NCBI GenBank assembly: GCA_905142475.1 | Contig: LR990730.1 | Coordinates: 3,596,001-3,660,000 of the forward strand | Source: Xanthomonas hydrangeae | GTDB taxonomy: Bacteria; Pseudomonadota; Gammaproteobacteria; Xanthomonadales; Xanthomonadaceae | DNA: 64,000 nt | Direction: 5' to 3' | Shown: positions 26,002-34,924 of the stretch, piece by piece | How the letters are laid out: the number at the start of each line of letters is the position of its first letter | Position numbering within the stretch: position 1 is the stretch's first letter | The notes under the pieces: generated by a model | Seen by the model: the letters and a program-made list of their open reading frames with translations, nothing else | What the model was told of the DNA's origin: nothing | Database searches by the model: none | Translations under genes and position numbers: made by a program

Positions 26002-26132
26002 GATCGCCTCGGCTTGTTGGCTCAGAAGTGGAATATGGGCATGCCCGCAGGCAAATCCAAGCCGGACGTGCACAGTGCGCTCAAATCGGGTGTTCTAGCA
26101 TCGGGGTATTCGCACTCTTCGAGGAATCTGCA

Positions 26133-26387
26133 ATGGAACAACCTGTCCACCCGTTCTCCGAATTATTTGCCCAGTTGGGTCTGCCATCGGACGAAGTCAG
26201 CATTCGCGACTTTATCGATGAACACTCTCCATTGCCGGGCGATGTGCGTCTGGAAGAGGCGCCCTTCTGGACTCCGGCACAGGCACAGTTGCTGCGTGAA
26301 GAACGCCTCGACGATGCCGACTGGATCGTGACCATCGATCAACTCAATATTGCCTTGCACACCACCGCCGAAGACACCGGCGTCTGA
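26133..26387 (+). CDS. DUF2789 family protein
   Basis: An 84-residue acidic protein. FSELFAQLGLPSD and the later LEEAPFWTPAQAQLLREE followed by DADWIVTIDQLN fit DUF2789, a small family of unknown function in gammaproteobacteria. A GAGGAA ribosome-like site precedes ATG 26133. A strong bidirectional terminator lies 110 bp downstream. Confidence 0.88.
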   Translation: MEQPVHPFSELFAQLGLPSDEVSIRDFIDEHSPLPGDVRLEEAPFWTPAQAQLLREERLDDADWIVTIDQLNIALHTTAEDTGV

Positions 26388-26496
26388 TCTGCGCAAGCGC
26401 GCATCGAAGGCAATGCGGTAGAACTCGCCTGCGGTCTTTACTTTTGCCGGCCGAATACCTGCTCCGGCCGATTCGATTGATCAGATTGCAGTAACA

Positions 26497-26525
26497 AAAA
26501 AGAGCGGCCGGTGGCCGCTCTTTTG
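26497..26525. terminator. Bidirectional rho-independent terminator
   Basis: GAGCGGCC (26502-26509), loop GGT, GGCCGCTC (26513-26520), with A-run on the left and TTTT on the right. It serves DUF2789 on plus and DUF1328 on minus. Confidence 0.9.
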
Positions 26526-26582
26526 CATTCCGGGTAACGCGGCTGGCGTGCGAAGCGCGCGCCGACGCCAGGCACGCGCACG

Positions 26583-26756
26583 TCAGGTCACCTTCTTGGC
26601 GATCGTCACACCCAGCACGAACAGCACGATGGCGATGATGATGCCGGCCCAGAACAGGAACTTGGCAATGCCCATCGCAGCGCCCGCCATGCCGCCAAAC
26701 CCGAGCGCACCGGCGATCAGTCCGATGATGGCGAAAATAATGGCCCACTTGATCAT
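26583..26756 (-). CDS. DUF1328 family small membrane protein (YtjA-like)
   Basis: Minus-strand translation from ATG 26756 gives 57 residues. [20 protein letters not shown] starts the first of two transmembrane helices and [19 protein letters not shown] forms the second, ending in VTIAKKVT. This is the compact two-helix DUF1328 pattern, as in E. coli YtjA. Members are often stress- or stationary-phase-induced; function unknown. It is too short to appear in most ORF lists but has GGAGACAAC as ribosome site. Confidence 0.92.
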   Translation of the reverse strand: MIKWAIIFAIIGLIAGALGFGGMAGAAMGIAKFLFWAGIIIAIVLFVLGVTIAKKVT

Positions 26757-26957
26757 GTTGTTGTCTCCTCATCCGGCACGGTGCCGTGTTTTTAGTCGTG
26801 TGCCTGCGGCAATACACCGCAAAACATGCGCTGCACGCTACGCATCCAGGTGTGCCGCATTCGTGAATACGCCTGACACACACCGCCACATTCGCGCGCA
26901 GATTCGCCACCGGCACCTGCATCGGCGATCATGTGCACTTCGCAGCACTCGATCGGC

Positions 26958-27458
26958 ATGGACACTCTCCGCTATCTCACCGGTTACCCGCCCGCCGTCC
27001 TGGATCAGGTGCGCGAGCTGATCGCGCAGGACAAACTCGCAACGGTGCTGGCGCGGCGCTACCCGGACCGCCATGAGATCCGCACCGACCGCCATCTGTA
27101 CGAGTACGTCAAAGCGATGAAGGAACGCTACATGCGCTCATCGCCCACCTTGCACAAGGCGATGTACGACAACCATCTGCAGGTGGTGAAGCATGCGCTG
27201 GGCACGCACACCGCCATCTCGCGCGTGCACGGCAGCCGGCTCAAGGCCAGCCGCGAAATCCGCATCGCCTCGTTGTTCCGCGATGCTCCAGAGCCATTTC
27301 TGCAGATGATCGTGGCCCATGAGCTGGCGCATCTGAAGGAGGCCGATCACAACAAGGCCTTCTACCAGCTGTGCAACCACATGACGCGCGACTACCACCA
27401 ACTGGAGTTCGATCTGCGCCTGTATCTGACCCAGCTGGCGCTGTCGGCGAACCGCTGA
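26958..27458 (+). CDS. YgjP-like metallopeptidase-domain protein
   Basis: A 166-residue protein, closely matching the length and layout of E. coli YgjP. The zinc motif HELAHLKEADHNKAFYQLC is at about residue 120, preceded by PEPFLQMIV. The family is related to SprT/WSS1-type metalloprotease domains, but the substrate is unknown. ATG 26958 corresponds to the YgjP start; ATG 26931 would add nine residues. Confidence 0.92.
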   Translation: MDTLRYLTGYPPAVLDQVRELIAQDKLATVLARRYPDRHEIRTDRHLYEYVKAMKERYMRSSPTLHKAMYDNHLQVVKHALGTHTAISRVHGSRLKASREIRIASLFRDAPEPFLQMIVAHELAHLKEADHNKAFYQLCNHMTRDYHQLEFDLRLYLTQLALSANR

Positions 27459-27493
27459 TCGCGCATCGCCCGGGCAGGGCTTAGGATGCCGCG

Positions 27494-28762
27494 ATGGAAC
27501 AGACGCATGCACTCGCCGCCCTGACGCAGGCTGCCAACGGGCAACAGCCCGCCGCAATGAATGCCTTGGCACAGGCGCTGGTGCGCGCCGGGCAGACCGA
27601 GCAGGCCTTGGTCTGGTACGCGCGCAGCGCGGCCGCCGGCGATCCCACGGCACTGATCGAAGCCGGGCGCATGCGGGCCTACGGTGTCGGTTGCGATGTG
27701 GACATTGCCCAGGCGCTGGCGCACTGGCAGCAGGCCGAGCGCCAGGACTCCGCAGCGGCGCGTTATCTGCTGGCAACGCTCGCAGTCACCGACACTGCGT
27801 TGGCGCTGGCGCCGCAGGCATACGCGCAACTGCACGCAGCAGCCTCGGCGGACTACCCACTCGCACTCCGCGCACTGGCCATCCAGCATGGCCGCATCGA
27901 TGACCCGCAACAGCAACGCCGCTGCGTTGCCCTGCTGGAGCGCGCCGCCGCAGGCGGCGATGCGCTGGCGGCCGCACTGCTGGCAGAGCGCCTGCTGCGT
28001 GGCGAAGGCGTCCCGCCGCAGCCTGAGGCCGCGGCGCAGCTGTTGCGGCAATTGCAACCGTTGGGCATCGCCGCACTGCCCGATGTGCGGATCTCGCCAC
28101 CCGATCCCGGTGGCGACCCCGTTGGCGACGGGGACCACATCAGTTTCGCGCCCCAAAGAAACGTGACGACGCGGCGCCACGACGCGCCCATGATCGAGGA
28201 AGTCTCCGCTGTGCTGTCTGCCGACGAATGCCGCCTGCTGATGCTGCTGGCACGGCCGCAACTGCGTGCCTCGCAGGTGGTGGATCCCAACGATGCGAGC
28301 ACGCACCGAGCGCCGATCCGCACCAGCCGCGGCGCCACGCTGGATCCGATCCTCGAAGACTTCGCTGCGCGTGCAGCGCAGGCGCGCGTGGCCGCCTGCG
28401 CGCAGCTGCCGTTGACCCACGCCGAGGCGCTGTCGGTGCTGTGTTACGCGCCGGGCGAGCACTACCGCGCCCATCGCGACTATCTTCCGCCAGGCACGAT
28501 CGCAGCGGACCGCCCGGCCGCCGGAAATCGCCTGCGCACTGCCTGCGTCTATCTCAACGACGTCGGCGCAGGCGGCGAAACCGACTTCCCGGTCGCGGGC
28601 GTGCGTGTGCGGCCGCGTGCCGGATCGGTAGTGTGCTTCGACAACCTGCAGGCCGATGGCCGTCCCGATCCCGATTCGTTGCACGCCGGCCTGCCGGTCA
28701 CCACGGGCAGCAAATGGCTGGGAACGTTGTGGTTTCGCCAGCAGCGCTATCGGCATTGGTGA
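27494..28762 (+). CDS. Prolyl 4-hydroxylase-type 2-oxoglutarate/Fe(II) dioxygenase with Sel1-like repeats
   Basis: A 422-residue fusion. Residues 1-195 form helical Sel1/TPR-like repeats (WYARSAAAGDPTALIEAGRM; LLERAAAGGDALAAALLAERLLRGEGV). Residues about 230-420 form a P4Hc dioxygenase domain: iron ligands H327 and D329 (YRAHRDY) and H397 (SLHAGLP), and the 2-oxoglutarate-binding basic residue K407 (GSKWLGT). RLRTACVYLNDVGAGGETDFP is the core strand. The repeats probably recruit a protein substrate whose proline or other residue is hydroxylated. Target unknown. Confidence 0.88.
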   Translation: MEQTHALAALTQAANGQQPAAMNALAQALVRAGQTEQALVWYARSAAAGDPTALIEAGRMRAYGVGCDVDIAQALAHWQQAERQDSAAARYLLATLAVTDTALALAPQAYAQLHAAASADYPLALRALAIQHGRIDDPQQQRRCVALLERAAAGGDALAAALLAERLLRGEGVPPQPEAAAQLLRQLQPLGIAALPDVRISPPDPGGDPVGDGDHISFAPQRNVTTRRHDAPMIEEVSAVLSADECRLLMLLARPQLRASQVVDPNDASTHRAPIRTSRGATLDPILEDFAARAAQARVAACAQLPLTHAEALSVLCYAPGEHYRAHRDYLPPGTIAADRPAAGNRLRTACVYLNDVGAGGETDFPVAGVRVRPRAGSVVCFDNLQADGRPDPDSLHAGLPVTTGSKWLGTLWFRQQRYRHW

Positions 28763-28809
28763 ACAGATTCATACACAAGCCCCTACCGACGTGGTTTAAA
28801 ATGTTGCAG

Positions 28810-28850
28810 CGCGACGTGATCGGACAGGGTCTGCAGACGTCGCGTTTTTT
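28810..28850 (+). terminator. Terminator-like hairpin in the leader of leucine dehydrogenase
   Basis: CGCGACGT (28810-28817) pairs with ACGTCGCG (28837-28844) and T6 follows (28845-28850). It lies 69 nt before the dehydrogenase ATG. A TAAAAT -10-like box (28797-28802) sits directly before the hairpin. It may end the preceding hydroxylase transcript or act as an attenuator. Confidence 0.6.
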
Positions 28851-28918
28851 GTTTCCCATTGCACGGGTCCAGACCCGGCCTCAGGGAAGGCACATCACGC
28901 AGCCCCGCGGAGCCTTCG

Positions 28919-30019
28919 ATGCTTTTCGAAACCCTCGATACCACCGGCCACGAGCAGGTGATTTTCTGTCACAACCGCGACGCCGGCCTCAAGGCGATCA
29001 TCGCGTTGCACAGCACCCGCCTCGGGCCGGCACTGGGCGGTGTGCGCATGCGTCCGTACCCCACTAGCGAAGCGGCACTCGACGACGCACTGCGGCTCAG
29101 CCGCACCATGACCTACAAGAACGCACTGGCCGGACTGAATGTCGGCGGCGGCAAGGCGGTGATCATCGGCGACCCCAAGACCGACAAGAGCGAGGCGCTG
29201 TTCCGCGCGTTCGGCCGTTTTGTCGACACCCTGGGCGGGCGCTACATCACCTCCGAGGACGTGGGCACCGACGTCAACGACATGGAAAAGATCTACCTGG
29301 AGAGCGAGTACGTCACCGGTGTGCATCAGGTGCATCGCGGCTCCGGCGACCCGGCGCCATTCACCGCCTACGGCGCGCTGCAGGCGCTGATGGCCTCGCT
29401 CAATCGCAGGCTCGGCCATGAAGAAGTCGGCAAGTCCAGCATCGCGATCCAGGGCCTGGGCCATATCGGCATGGAGCTGGTCAAGCTGCTCAAAGAACGC
29501 GGCGCCAAACTCTACGTGACCGATCTGAACCCGGCGCTGGTGGACCGCGCAGTGGCCGAATATGGCGCCGAAGCCGTGCGTGTGGACGAGATCTACGAAG
29601 TGCCGGCCGATGTGTTCGCGCCGTGCGCGCTGGAAGGCGCGATCAACGAACAGACCCTGCCACGGCTCAAGGCCAAGATCATTTGCGGCACCGCCAACAA
29701 CCAGCTCGCCAGCGCCGCCATCGGGCAAGAGTTGCACAAGCGCGGCATCCTGTACGCACCCGATTACGTGGTCAATGCCGGCGGCGTGATGAATGTGTCG
29801 CTGGAGATCGACGGCTACAACCGCGAACGCGCGATGCGGCTGATCCGCAGCATCTATCACAATCTGGAAAAGGTGTTCGATCTATCCACGCAGCTGGGCG
29901 TGCCGCCGCAGCAGGCGGCCGACCAGATCGCCGAAACGCGTATCGAGGCCATCAGCAAGCTCAAATTGCCGCTGGGCCGCACCGCAACGCGTTTTTTGCA
30001 CAAGCTGCGCGGCGAGTGA
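28919..30019 (+). CDS. Leucine (Leu/Phe/Val) dehydrogenase
   Basis: A 366-residue NAD-dependent amino-acid dehydrogenase. The N-terminal segment LGPALGGVRMRPY and the catalytic region ALAGLNVGGGKAVIIGDP (active lysine) precede a Rossmann domain with IAIQGLGHIGMELVKLL (about 178-195) and CGTANNQLA. It interconverts leucine, valine and isoleucine with their 2-oxo acids. In xanthomonads this probably supplies starter units for iso/anteiso fatty acids; that link is inferred. ATG 28919 was chosen over an upstream frame start because family similarity begins at once. Confidence 0.93.
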   Translation: MLFETLDTTGHEQVIFCHNRDAGLKAIIALHSTRLGPALGGVRMRPYPTSEAALDDALRLSRTMTYKNALAGLNVGGGKAVIIGDPKTDKSEALFRAFGRFVDTLGGRYITSEDVGTDVNDMEKIYLESEYVTGVHQVHRGSGDPAPFTAYGALQALMASLNRRLGHEEVGKSSIAIQGLGHIGMELVKLLKERGAKLYVTDLNPALVDRAVAEYGAEAVRVDEIYEVPADVFAPCALEGAINEQTLPRLKAKIICGTANNQLASAAIGQELHKRGILYAPDYVVNAGGVMNVSLEIDGYNRERAMRLIRSIYHNLEKVFDLSTQLGVPPQQAADQIAETRIEAISKLKLPLGRTATRFLHKLRGE

Positions 30020-30062
30020 CCCGCACTCCCAGGCAGCAGTGCCTAGGCGTGCAGGACGCCGA

Positions 30063-32912
30063 TCAGAAATCGGCGCTGTAACGCAGGCTCAGCGCGCGAT
30101 CGTCGCCACGCTCGCCCACCCGCTGGTCGTAGCCGAAACGCAGCTGGCTCTGGTTGCCGAACGGCGCCGAGGCCGCGATGCCGAACAGGCCACCCGAGCG
30201 CGCCGGCTGCATGCCGCGCAACGGCGCCCACGCATCCACACCGATGAAGCTGGCATCCAGCATCAAGCCGTCACTGTTCAATGCCTGCTGCCATTCGGCA
30301 TAACCGCCCAACTGGATGCCGCGCCAGCGATACGCCGAACGCACACCGGCCAGCACCTGGGTGCGTGAGGAGGTGCTGGCATCGGCACGCAAGCCGAAGC
30401 CGTCGCCGCCGCTTTCGCGAAAACCTTCGCTACGCAGCCGCACGTAATCCAGACCCATGTACGGCGTCAGCGATGCGCGTGCACCGCCCCAGCGATAGCC
30501 GGTTTCCAGGTTGCCGCTGAGGTAACTGCCGCTGTAGTCGCTGAAGGCGCTGCTGCGCTCTTCGCCGAACTGCAGGCTGCGCTCGATCTGCCGATCGACA
30601 TTGCCGAAACCCAGCTGACCCAGCGTGTACGCCGAGCCCAGCGTGGTGCCCCAGTACAGCTGTCCTTGCACCTGACGATCGCGCCCACGTGCACCATCCA
30701 GATCGCCCAGGCTGTTGGAGCGCGTTTCGCCGAAGGCAAAACCCGCGACCGCGCCGGAGGCCAGGCGCAGATCATTGCCCATCATCCAGCCGGAGGTGGC
30801 GAATCCGGACGTGGTCACCCCACCCTCGCCCGGCCCGCCGAGCGCACGTTGCCAGACGCCGAGCATGCGCGGCTGCTGCGACAAGCCATCGAAATGCGTG
30901 GCCAACGCACGCCGGCCCAGATCGATGGTGTCGAAGGTCATCGCTGCGGAAGCCGCATGCGCACGACCGGACAGACTTCGCAACGAATCGGCCGCCGCCT
31001 TGGCGGTTGGCGATTGCTGCAAGGCCGCTGCGGCGCGAATGAAGCCGTTGCTGATCGCGCCGCTGCCTTGCAGTTGTTGCGCATCCACCTGCTGGAATGC
31101 TTGCTCGACACGGATTGCCGAATCCATCGATGCAGTGCCGATGACACCCAGCGTTGCTGCAACGGCAGTGACATCCATGCGCCGCAACGTCAGGTACGCG
31201 TTATTGCTGTCGTAAGTCAGATTGGCATCGAGGAAGGTCACTGCCGGCCCGCTGCTGAGCGAATCGAACGTGCCTTCTAGCGCGTCGGTGGCTTGCAGCA
31301 AGGTATAGGTGTTGTTGTCGATCACGTAATCGCGCCGACCGAGGAGCTGCAGATCGCCCGCAATCGTCGCGATCCCCGCAACGTTTAAACGATCGCCGAC
31401 GTTCAAGGCCAGACGGCCGTTGCTGGCCTGGGTGTAATTGCCGGTGATAGAAAGCGTTGCGCTGTTGACCTGCAGTGTGCCGGCGTTATTCACCATTTCA
31501 CCGACCCTGCCGGCACCAATCAGCCTCGCGCCATTGGCGATGCCAACGCGCGCACTCTGCAGACTGGCCGTCTGCAAGGTGCCACCGAGCACCTGCGTGT
31601 CGCCATCGAACGTATTGGCTTGGCTACTCAATACCAAGGTGCCGGTCCCGCGCTTAGTCAGGCCACCTGTGCCACTGATATCGTTGGCCCAGGTGGAACG
31701 CAAGGCGTCGACGGTGACATCTACCGTGCCCCAATCGAAACGTGCCGGCCCCAGCACTGCCTTGCCGATATTGAGCAGGCCGTGGCCAAATACCGGATCG
31801 ACGCCGGGCGTGCCCAGATCGGTGGCGGTTCCTAGCAAGGTCTGGCGCACCAGATCATTGTTGAAATACGGAAATGCCTCCCACACCAGCGCGGCCGCGC
31901 CAGACACCAGCGGCGCGGCAAACGAGGTGCCGCTGCCGTAGAAGTAACGGATGTTGCTGGCGGTAGCATCGGGGTCGAGGAACATCGACGTGCCCGGCGC
32001 AGCCAAGCAATAGTTCATCGCCCCACCGCACCAATTGGAATACGACGCCAGCTGCGTTGGATTGGCGGTGTCCAACGCAGCGACGACCAACCAGCCGCGC
32101 TCTAGATCGGCGGCCGGCAGCGTTCCATTCGGGCCCAACTGACTGGGCAGCGCCGCAGTATCGGAGGGTTCCGGTCTGGATTCATTCCCCGATGCAAACA
32201 CCACCAGCCCATCGTTGCCGATGATGAAAGGCCGGTATTCCTGCGCAATCTGATTGGTCACCGCCGGGTCGTTCCAATACAGCCCGCCCCACGAATTATT
32301 CATGATGCGCACGCCTGCGCTGATCAGATCGGCATGCACCGGGCCCAGTCCAAGCGGGCCATCGACCTCGTTGCCTTCGCCGCTACCGTCATCGTCCGGC
32401 GCTTCATCGCTGATGATGCGTGCGGACACCAGGCCTGCGCCGCTGGCGATGCCGCCCGGCCACTGCCCCACTGCTCGCCCGGCCGCCAGTTGCGCCACCA
32501 CGGTGCCATGCCCCACCACATCGCCCGCAGCGACATTGTTGGTGCGCGGATCGACGTAGATGAAGCTGTCGCTGACCCGGCCCTGCAAGGCCGGATGATT
32601 GGTATTGATGCCGGTATCGATCACGCCGATGCGATACCCCGCACCGGTGAACCCCAACGCCTGCGCAGCGCGCGCATTGGTCAGCGTCAGATGCGCATCG
32701 AATGCGGGTTCCGGTGTCGTCGGCGGTGCCACCACCGGCGGTGGCGGAGGCGGCGGTGAGGTTGGCGGCGGTGGCGGCGGTGGCGAGGTGGGCGGCGGTG
32801 CAGTCGGTGTGGTCGGACGAATGCCGCCACCACCTCCGCCGCCGCCACACGCGGTCAACGCCACAGCCAACGCCGAGGCCAGGACGGTCCTGGCGACGTC
32901 TATCTTCTTCAT
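30063..32912 (-). CDS. Subtilisin-like autotransporter serine protease with lipoprotein signal
   Basis: A 949-residue protein. The signal peptide ends in lipobox LTAC (Cys22), followed by Gly8 and a Pro/Thr/Ser linker with two P7 blocks (44-50 and 53-59). The S8 protease domain has D99 (GVIDTGINTNHP), H135 (GHGTVV) and S330 (GSGTSFAAP). A passenger with an autotransporter-repeat motif (GTGTLVLSSQANTFDGDTQV, about 445) follows. A C-terminal beta-barrel of about 280 residues ends in the outer-membrane signature YSADF. The layout is like neisserial NalP, a surface lipoprotein autotransporter that cleaves other surface proteins. The substrate here is unknown. Confidence 0.93.
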   Translation of the reverse strand: MKKIDVARTVLASALAVALTACGGGGGGGGIRPTTPTAPPPTSPPPPPPPTSPPPPPPPVVAPPTTPEPAFDAHLTLTNARAAQALGFTGAGYRIGVIDTGINTNHPALQGRVSDSFIYVDPRTNNVAAGDVVGHGTVVAQLAAGRAVGQWPGGIASGAGLVSARIISDEAPDDDGSGEGNEVDGPLGLGPVHADLISAGVRIMNNSWGGLYWNDPAVTNQIAQEYRPFIIGNDGLVVFASGNESRPEPSDTAALPSQLGPNGTLPAADLERGWLVVAALDTANPTQLASYSNWCGGAMNYCLAAPGTSMFLDPDATASNIRYFYGSGTSFAAPLVSGAAALVWEAFPYFNNDLVRQTLLGTATDLGTPGVDPVFGHGLLNIGKAVLGPARFDWGTVDVTVDALRSTWANDISGTGGLTKRGTGTLVLSSQANTFDGDTQVLGGTLQTASLQSARVGIANGARLIGAGRVGEMVNNAGTLQVNSATLSITGNYTQASNGRLALNVGDRLNVAGIATIAGDLQLLGRRDYVIDNNTYTLLQATDALEGTFDSLSSGPAVTFLDANLTYDSNNAYLTLRRMDVTAVAATLGVIGTASMDSAIRVEQAFQQVDAQQLQGSGAISNGFIRAAAALQQSPTAKAAADSLRSLSGRAHAASAAMTFDTIDLGRRALATHFDGLSQQPRMLGVWQRALGGPGEGGVTTSGFATSGWMMGNDLRLASGAVAGFAFGETRSNSLGDLDGARGRDRQVQGQLYWGTTLGSAYTLGQLGFGNVDRQIERSLQFGEERSSAFSDYSGSYLSGNLETGYRWGGARASLTPYMGLDYVRLRSEGFRESGGDGFGLRADASTSSRTQVLAGVRSAYRWRGIQLGGYAEWQQALNSDGLMLDASFIGVDAWAPLRGMQPARSGGLFGIAASAPFGNQSQLRFGYDQRVGERGDDRALSLRYSADF

Positions 32913-33084
32913 CTGAGTTGTTCTCCCCGAACCCATTCCATGGATAGGGCCCAATCCGGACCCGAACGACGTCTTTATAACGCATCGTCACGCCACTGTC
33001 GCAGCAAACTGCGTAGCGTATGTCGCGGCTGGCGCGAACGGAGCATGAGGCAGATAATCGTTTCACTTTAAACGGTATCTCTCT

Positions 33085-34260
33085 ATGTCCGACATCGTCA
33101 TCGTTGCTGCCAAACGCACTGCCATCGGCTCGTTCCTTGGCCAATTCAATGGCGTGCCGGCGCCCAAGCTCGCTGCCGCCGCGATCGAGGGTGCGCTGGC
33201 GCAATCAGGGATCGCACCAGCCGACATTTCAGAAGTCATCGTCGGCTGCGTGCTGCCGGCCAACCTCGGCCAGGCGCCTGCACGTCAGGCCGCGATTGCG
33301 GCAGGCATTCCCACCTCCACCGGCGCCACCACCATCAACAAGGTGTGCGGCTCGGGCATGAAGGCGATCATGTTCGGACACGATCTGATCAAGGCCGGCT
33401 CGGCCAGCATCGTGGTCGCCGGCGGCATGGAGTCGATGAGCAACGCGCCGCATCTGCTGCCCAACTCGCGCACCGGCAACCGCTACGGCAACTTCCAGGC
33501 AGTCGACCACATGGCCTGGGATGGTCTGACCAATGCTTACGACGGCCAGGCGATGGGCGTGTTCAGCGAAGCCACTGCGGAGAAGTTCGATTTCAGCCGC
33601 GCCGATCAGGATGCCTTCGCGATCGCCTCGGTCGAGCGTGCGCAGGCTGCGCAGCGCAGCGGCGCGTTCGTCGATGAAATCGTTCCGGTCACCGTGGCAA
33701 CACGCAAGGGCGAGGTCGTCGTGGACAGCGACGAGCAGCCCGGCAAATCCGATGTGGCCAAGATTCCGACCCTGAAGCCGGCCTTCAAGAAGGACGGCAC
33801 CGTCACCGCCGCCAGTTCGTCGAGCATTTCCGACGGGGCGGCAATCACCATCCTGATGCGCGCAGACGATGCGCAACGTCGTGGCATCGCGCCGTTGGCG
33901 CGCATCGTGGGGCATGTCACCCACTCGCAGGAACCTGAGTGGTTCACCACCGCGCCGGTGGCCGCGATCCAGACCCTGGTCGGCAAGATCGGCTGGCAGC
34001 TGGACCAGGTGGATCTCTTCGAAATCAACGAAGCGTTCGCGGTGGTGCCCATGGTGCCGATCAAGGAACTGGGCATCGCGCACGACAAGGTCAACGTGCA
34101 CGGCGGCGCCTGCGCACTCGGCCATCCGATCGGCGCATCCGGTGCGCGCTTGGTGGTGACATTGGTGAACGCGTTGCGCACGCGCGGCGGCAAGCGCGGA
34201 ATCGCGACGCTGTGCATCGGCGGCGGCGAAGCGACTGCCATCGCTATCGAATTGATTTGA
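33085..34260 (+). CDS. Acetyl-CoA C-acyltransferase (thiolase)
   Basis: A 391-residue thiolase. Active-site cysteine in TINKVCGSGMKA (about residue 90), base histidine in VHGGACALGHPIGASGARL (about 348) and second cysteine in LCIGGGEATAIAIE (about 378) are all present. It condenses or cleaves acyl-CoAs; acetoacetyl-CoA thiolase activity is the usual annotation of this length class. Divergent from the autotransporter with a 172-bp shared promoter region. Confidence 0.93.
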   Translation: MSDIVIVAAKRTAIGSFLGQFNGVPAPKLAAAAIEGALAQSGIAPADISEVIVGCVLPANLGQAPARQAAIAAGIPTSTGATTINKVCGSGMKAIMFGHDLIKAGSASIVVAGGMESMSNAPHLLPNSRTGNRYGNFQAVDHMAWDGLTNAYDGQAMGVFSEATAEKFDFSRADQDAFAIASVERAQAAQRSGAFVDEIVPVTVATRKGEVVVDSDEQPGKSDVAKIPTLKPAFKKDGTVTAASSSSISDGAAITILMRADDAQRRGIAPLARIVGHVTHSQEPEWFTTAPVAAIQTLVGKIGWQLDQVDLFEINEAFAVVPMVPIKELGIAHDKVNVHGGACALGHPIGASGARLVVTLVNALRTRGGKRGIATLCIGGGEATAIAIELI

Positions 34261-34302
34261 TTGTTTTTAACGGCGATTTTGCAAAACTGAATGCGCGCAC
34301 GC

Positions 34303-34331
34303 TTGACACTAGTCTTGTGGCCGTCATCATG
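34303..34331 (+). promoter_or_regulatory. Candidate promoter of the Ala-rich lipoprotein gene
   Basis: Consensus -35 TTGACA at 34303-34308, 17-bp spacer, weak -10 ATCATG at 34326-34331, about 52 nt before the ATG. The downstream leader carries a GAGGA ribosome site. Confidence 0.5.
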
Positions 34332-34382
34332 TCGGGGGCGCGCAATAGCGCGTTGCCTAATCTAACGACGAGGATTGAAACA

Positions 34383-34724
34383 ATGACCATTAACAAGCTG
34401 CTGATCGCAATGGCTCTGGGCCTGGCCCTGACCGCTTGCTCGAAGCCGGAACAGGCTCAGGACGCTGCTGCTTCGGCTAACGAAGCCGCTGCCGACGCTC
34501 AGACCGCTGCTGACCAGGCTTCTGCCTCGGGCTCGCAGTCGGCTGACGCCGCTCAGGCTGCTGCCAACACCGCTGCTGCTTCGGCTGACACCGCTGCTGA
34601 CGCTGCCCAGGCTGCTTCCGGCGCCGCGACCGACGCTGCTGCTGATCAGGCTGCCGACGCTGCCAAGACGGCTGAAAACACCGCCGAAGCTGCTAAGGAC
34701 ACCGCCGAAGAAGCCAAGAAGTAA
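34383..34724 (+). CDS. Alanine-rich lipoprotein, Lpp-like candidate
   Basis: A 113-residue protein. The signal peptide (MTINKLLIAMALGLALTACS) has lipobox LTAC, and Ser follows Cys, consistent with outer-membrane sorting. The mature part is almost only Ala, Asp, Glu, Gln, Ser and Thr in a helical pattern (AADAAQAASGAATDAAADQA), likely a long helix or coiled coil, and it ends in AEEAKK. Alanine codons are mostly GCT, unlike neighbouring genes that prefer GCC or GCG, suggesting high expression. A GAGGA ribosome site and a strong terminator frame it. A structural envelope role like Lpp is inferred, not shown. Confidence 0.85.
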   Translation: MTINKLLIAMALGLALTACSKPEQAQDAAASANEAAADAQTAADQASASGSQSADAAQAAANTAAASADTAADAAQAASGAATDAAADQAADAAKTAENTAEAAKDTAEEAKK

Positions 34725-34753
34725 TCACTTCTTAGCTCCAAGCGAGTTCGGAG

Positions 34754-34783
34754 AAAGCCGCTGGGTTCCAGCGGCTTTTTCTT
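34754..34783 (+). terminator. Rho-independent terminator of the Ala-rich lipoprotein gene
   Basis: AAAGCCGCTGG (34754-34764), loop GTT, CCAGCGGCTTT (34768-34778), followed by TTCTTT. It begins 30 nt after the stop. Confidence 0.92.
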
Positions 34784-34924
34784 TGCCTGCGATTTGTTCG
34801 GCGGATGGCACAGCGGCCGCATGCCCGCCCGGCGGCTGAATGGCCAGTGCGGCATTGACGCGCACTGCATTGGCTCCTGCATAAGCTTCGCCTTCCAACA
34901 CCGGAACAGGAACAGGACCCACCC

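Noticed and set aside
32700-32850. Poly-glycine/poly-proline tract considered as a sequencing or frameshift artefact in the autotransporter
   Set aside because: The frame stays open on both sides, the lipobox precedes it and the protease triad follows in the same frame, so it is read as a real linker.
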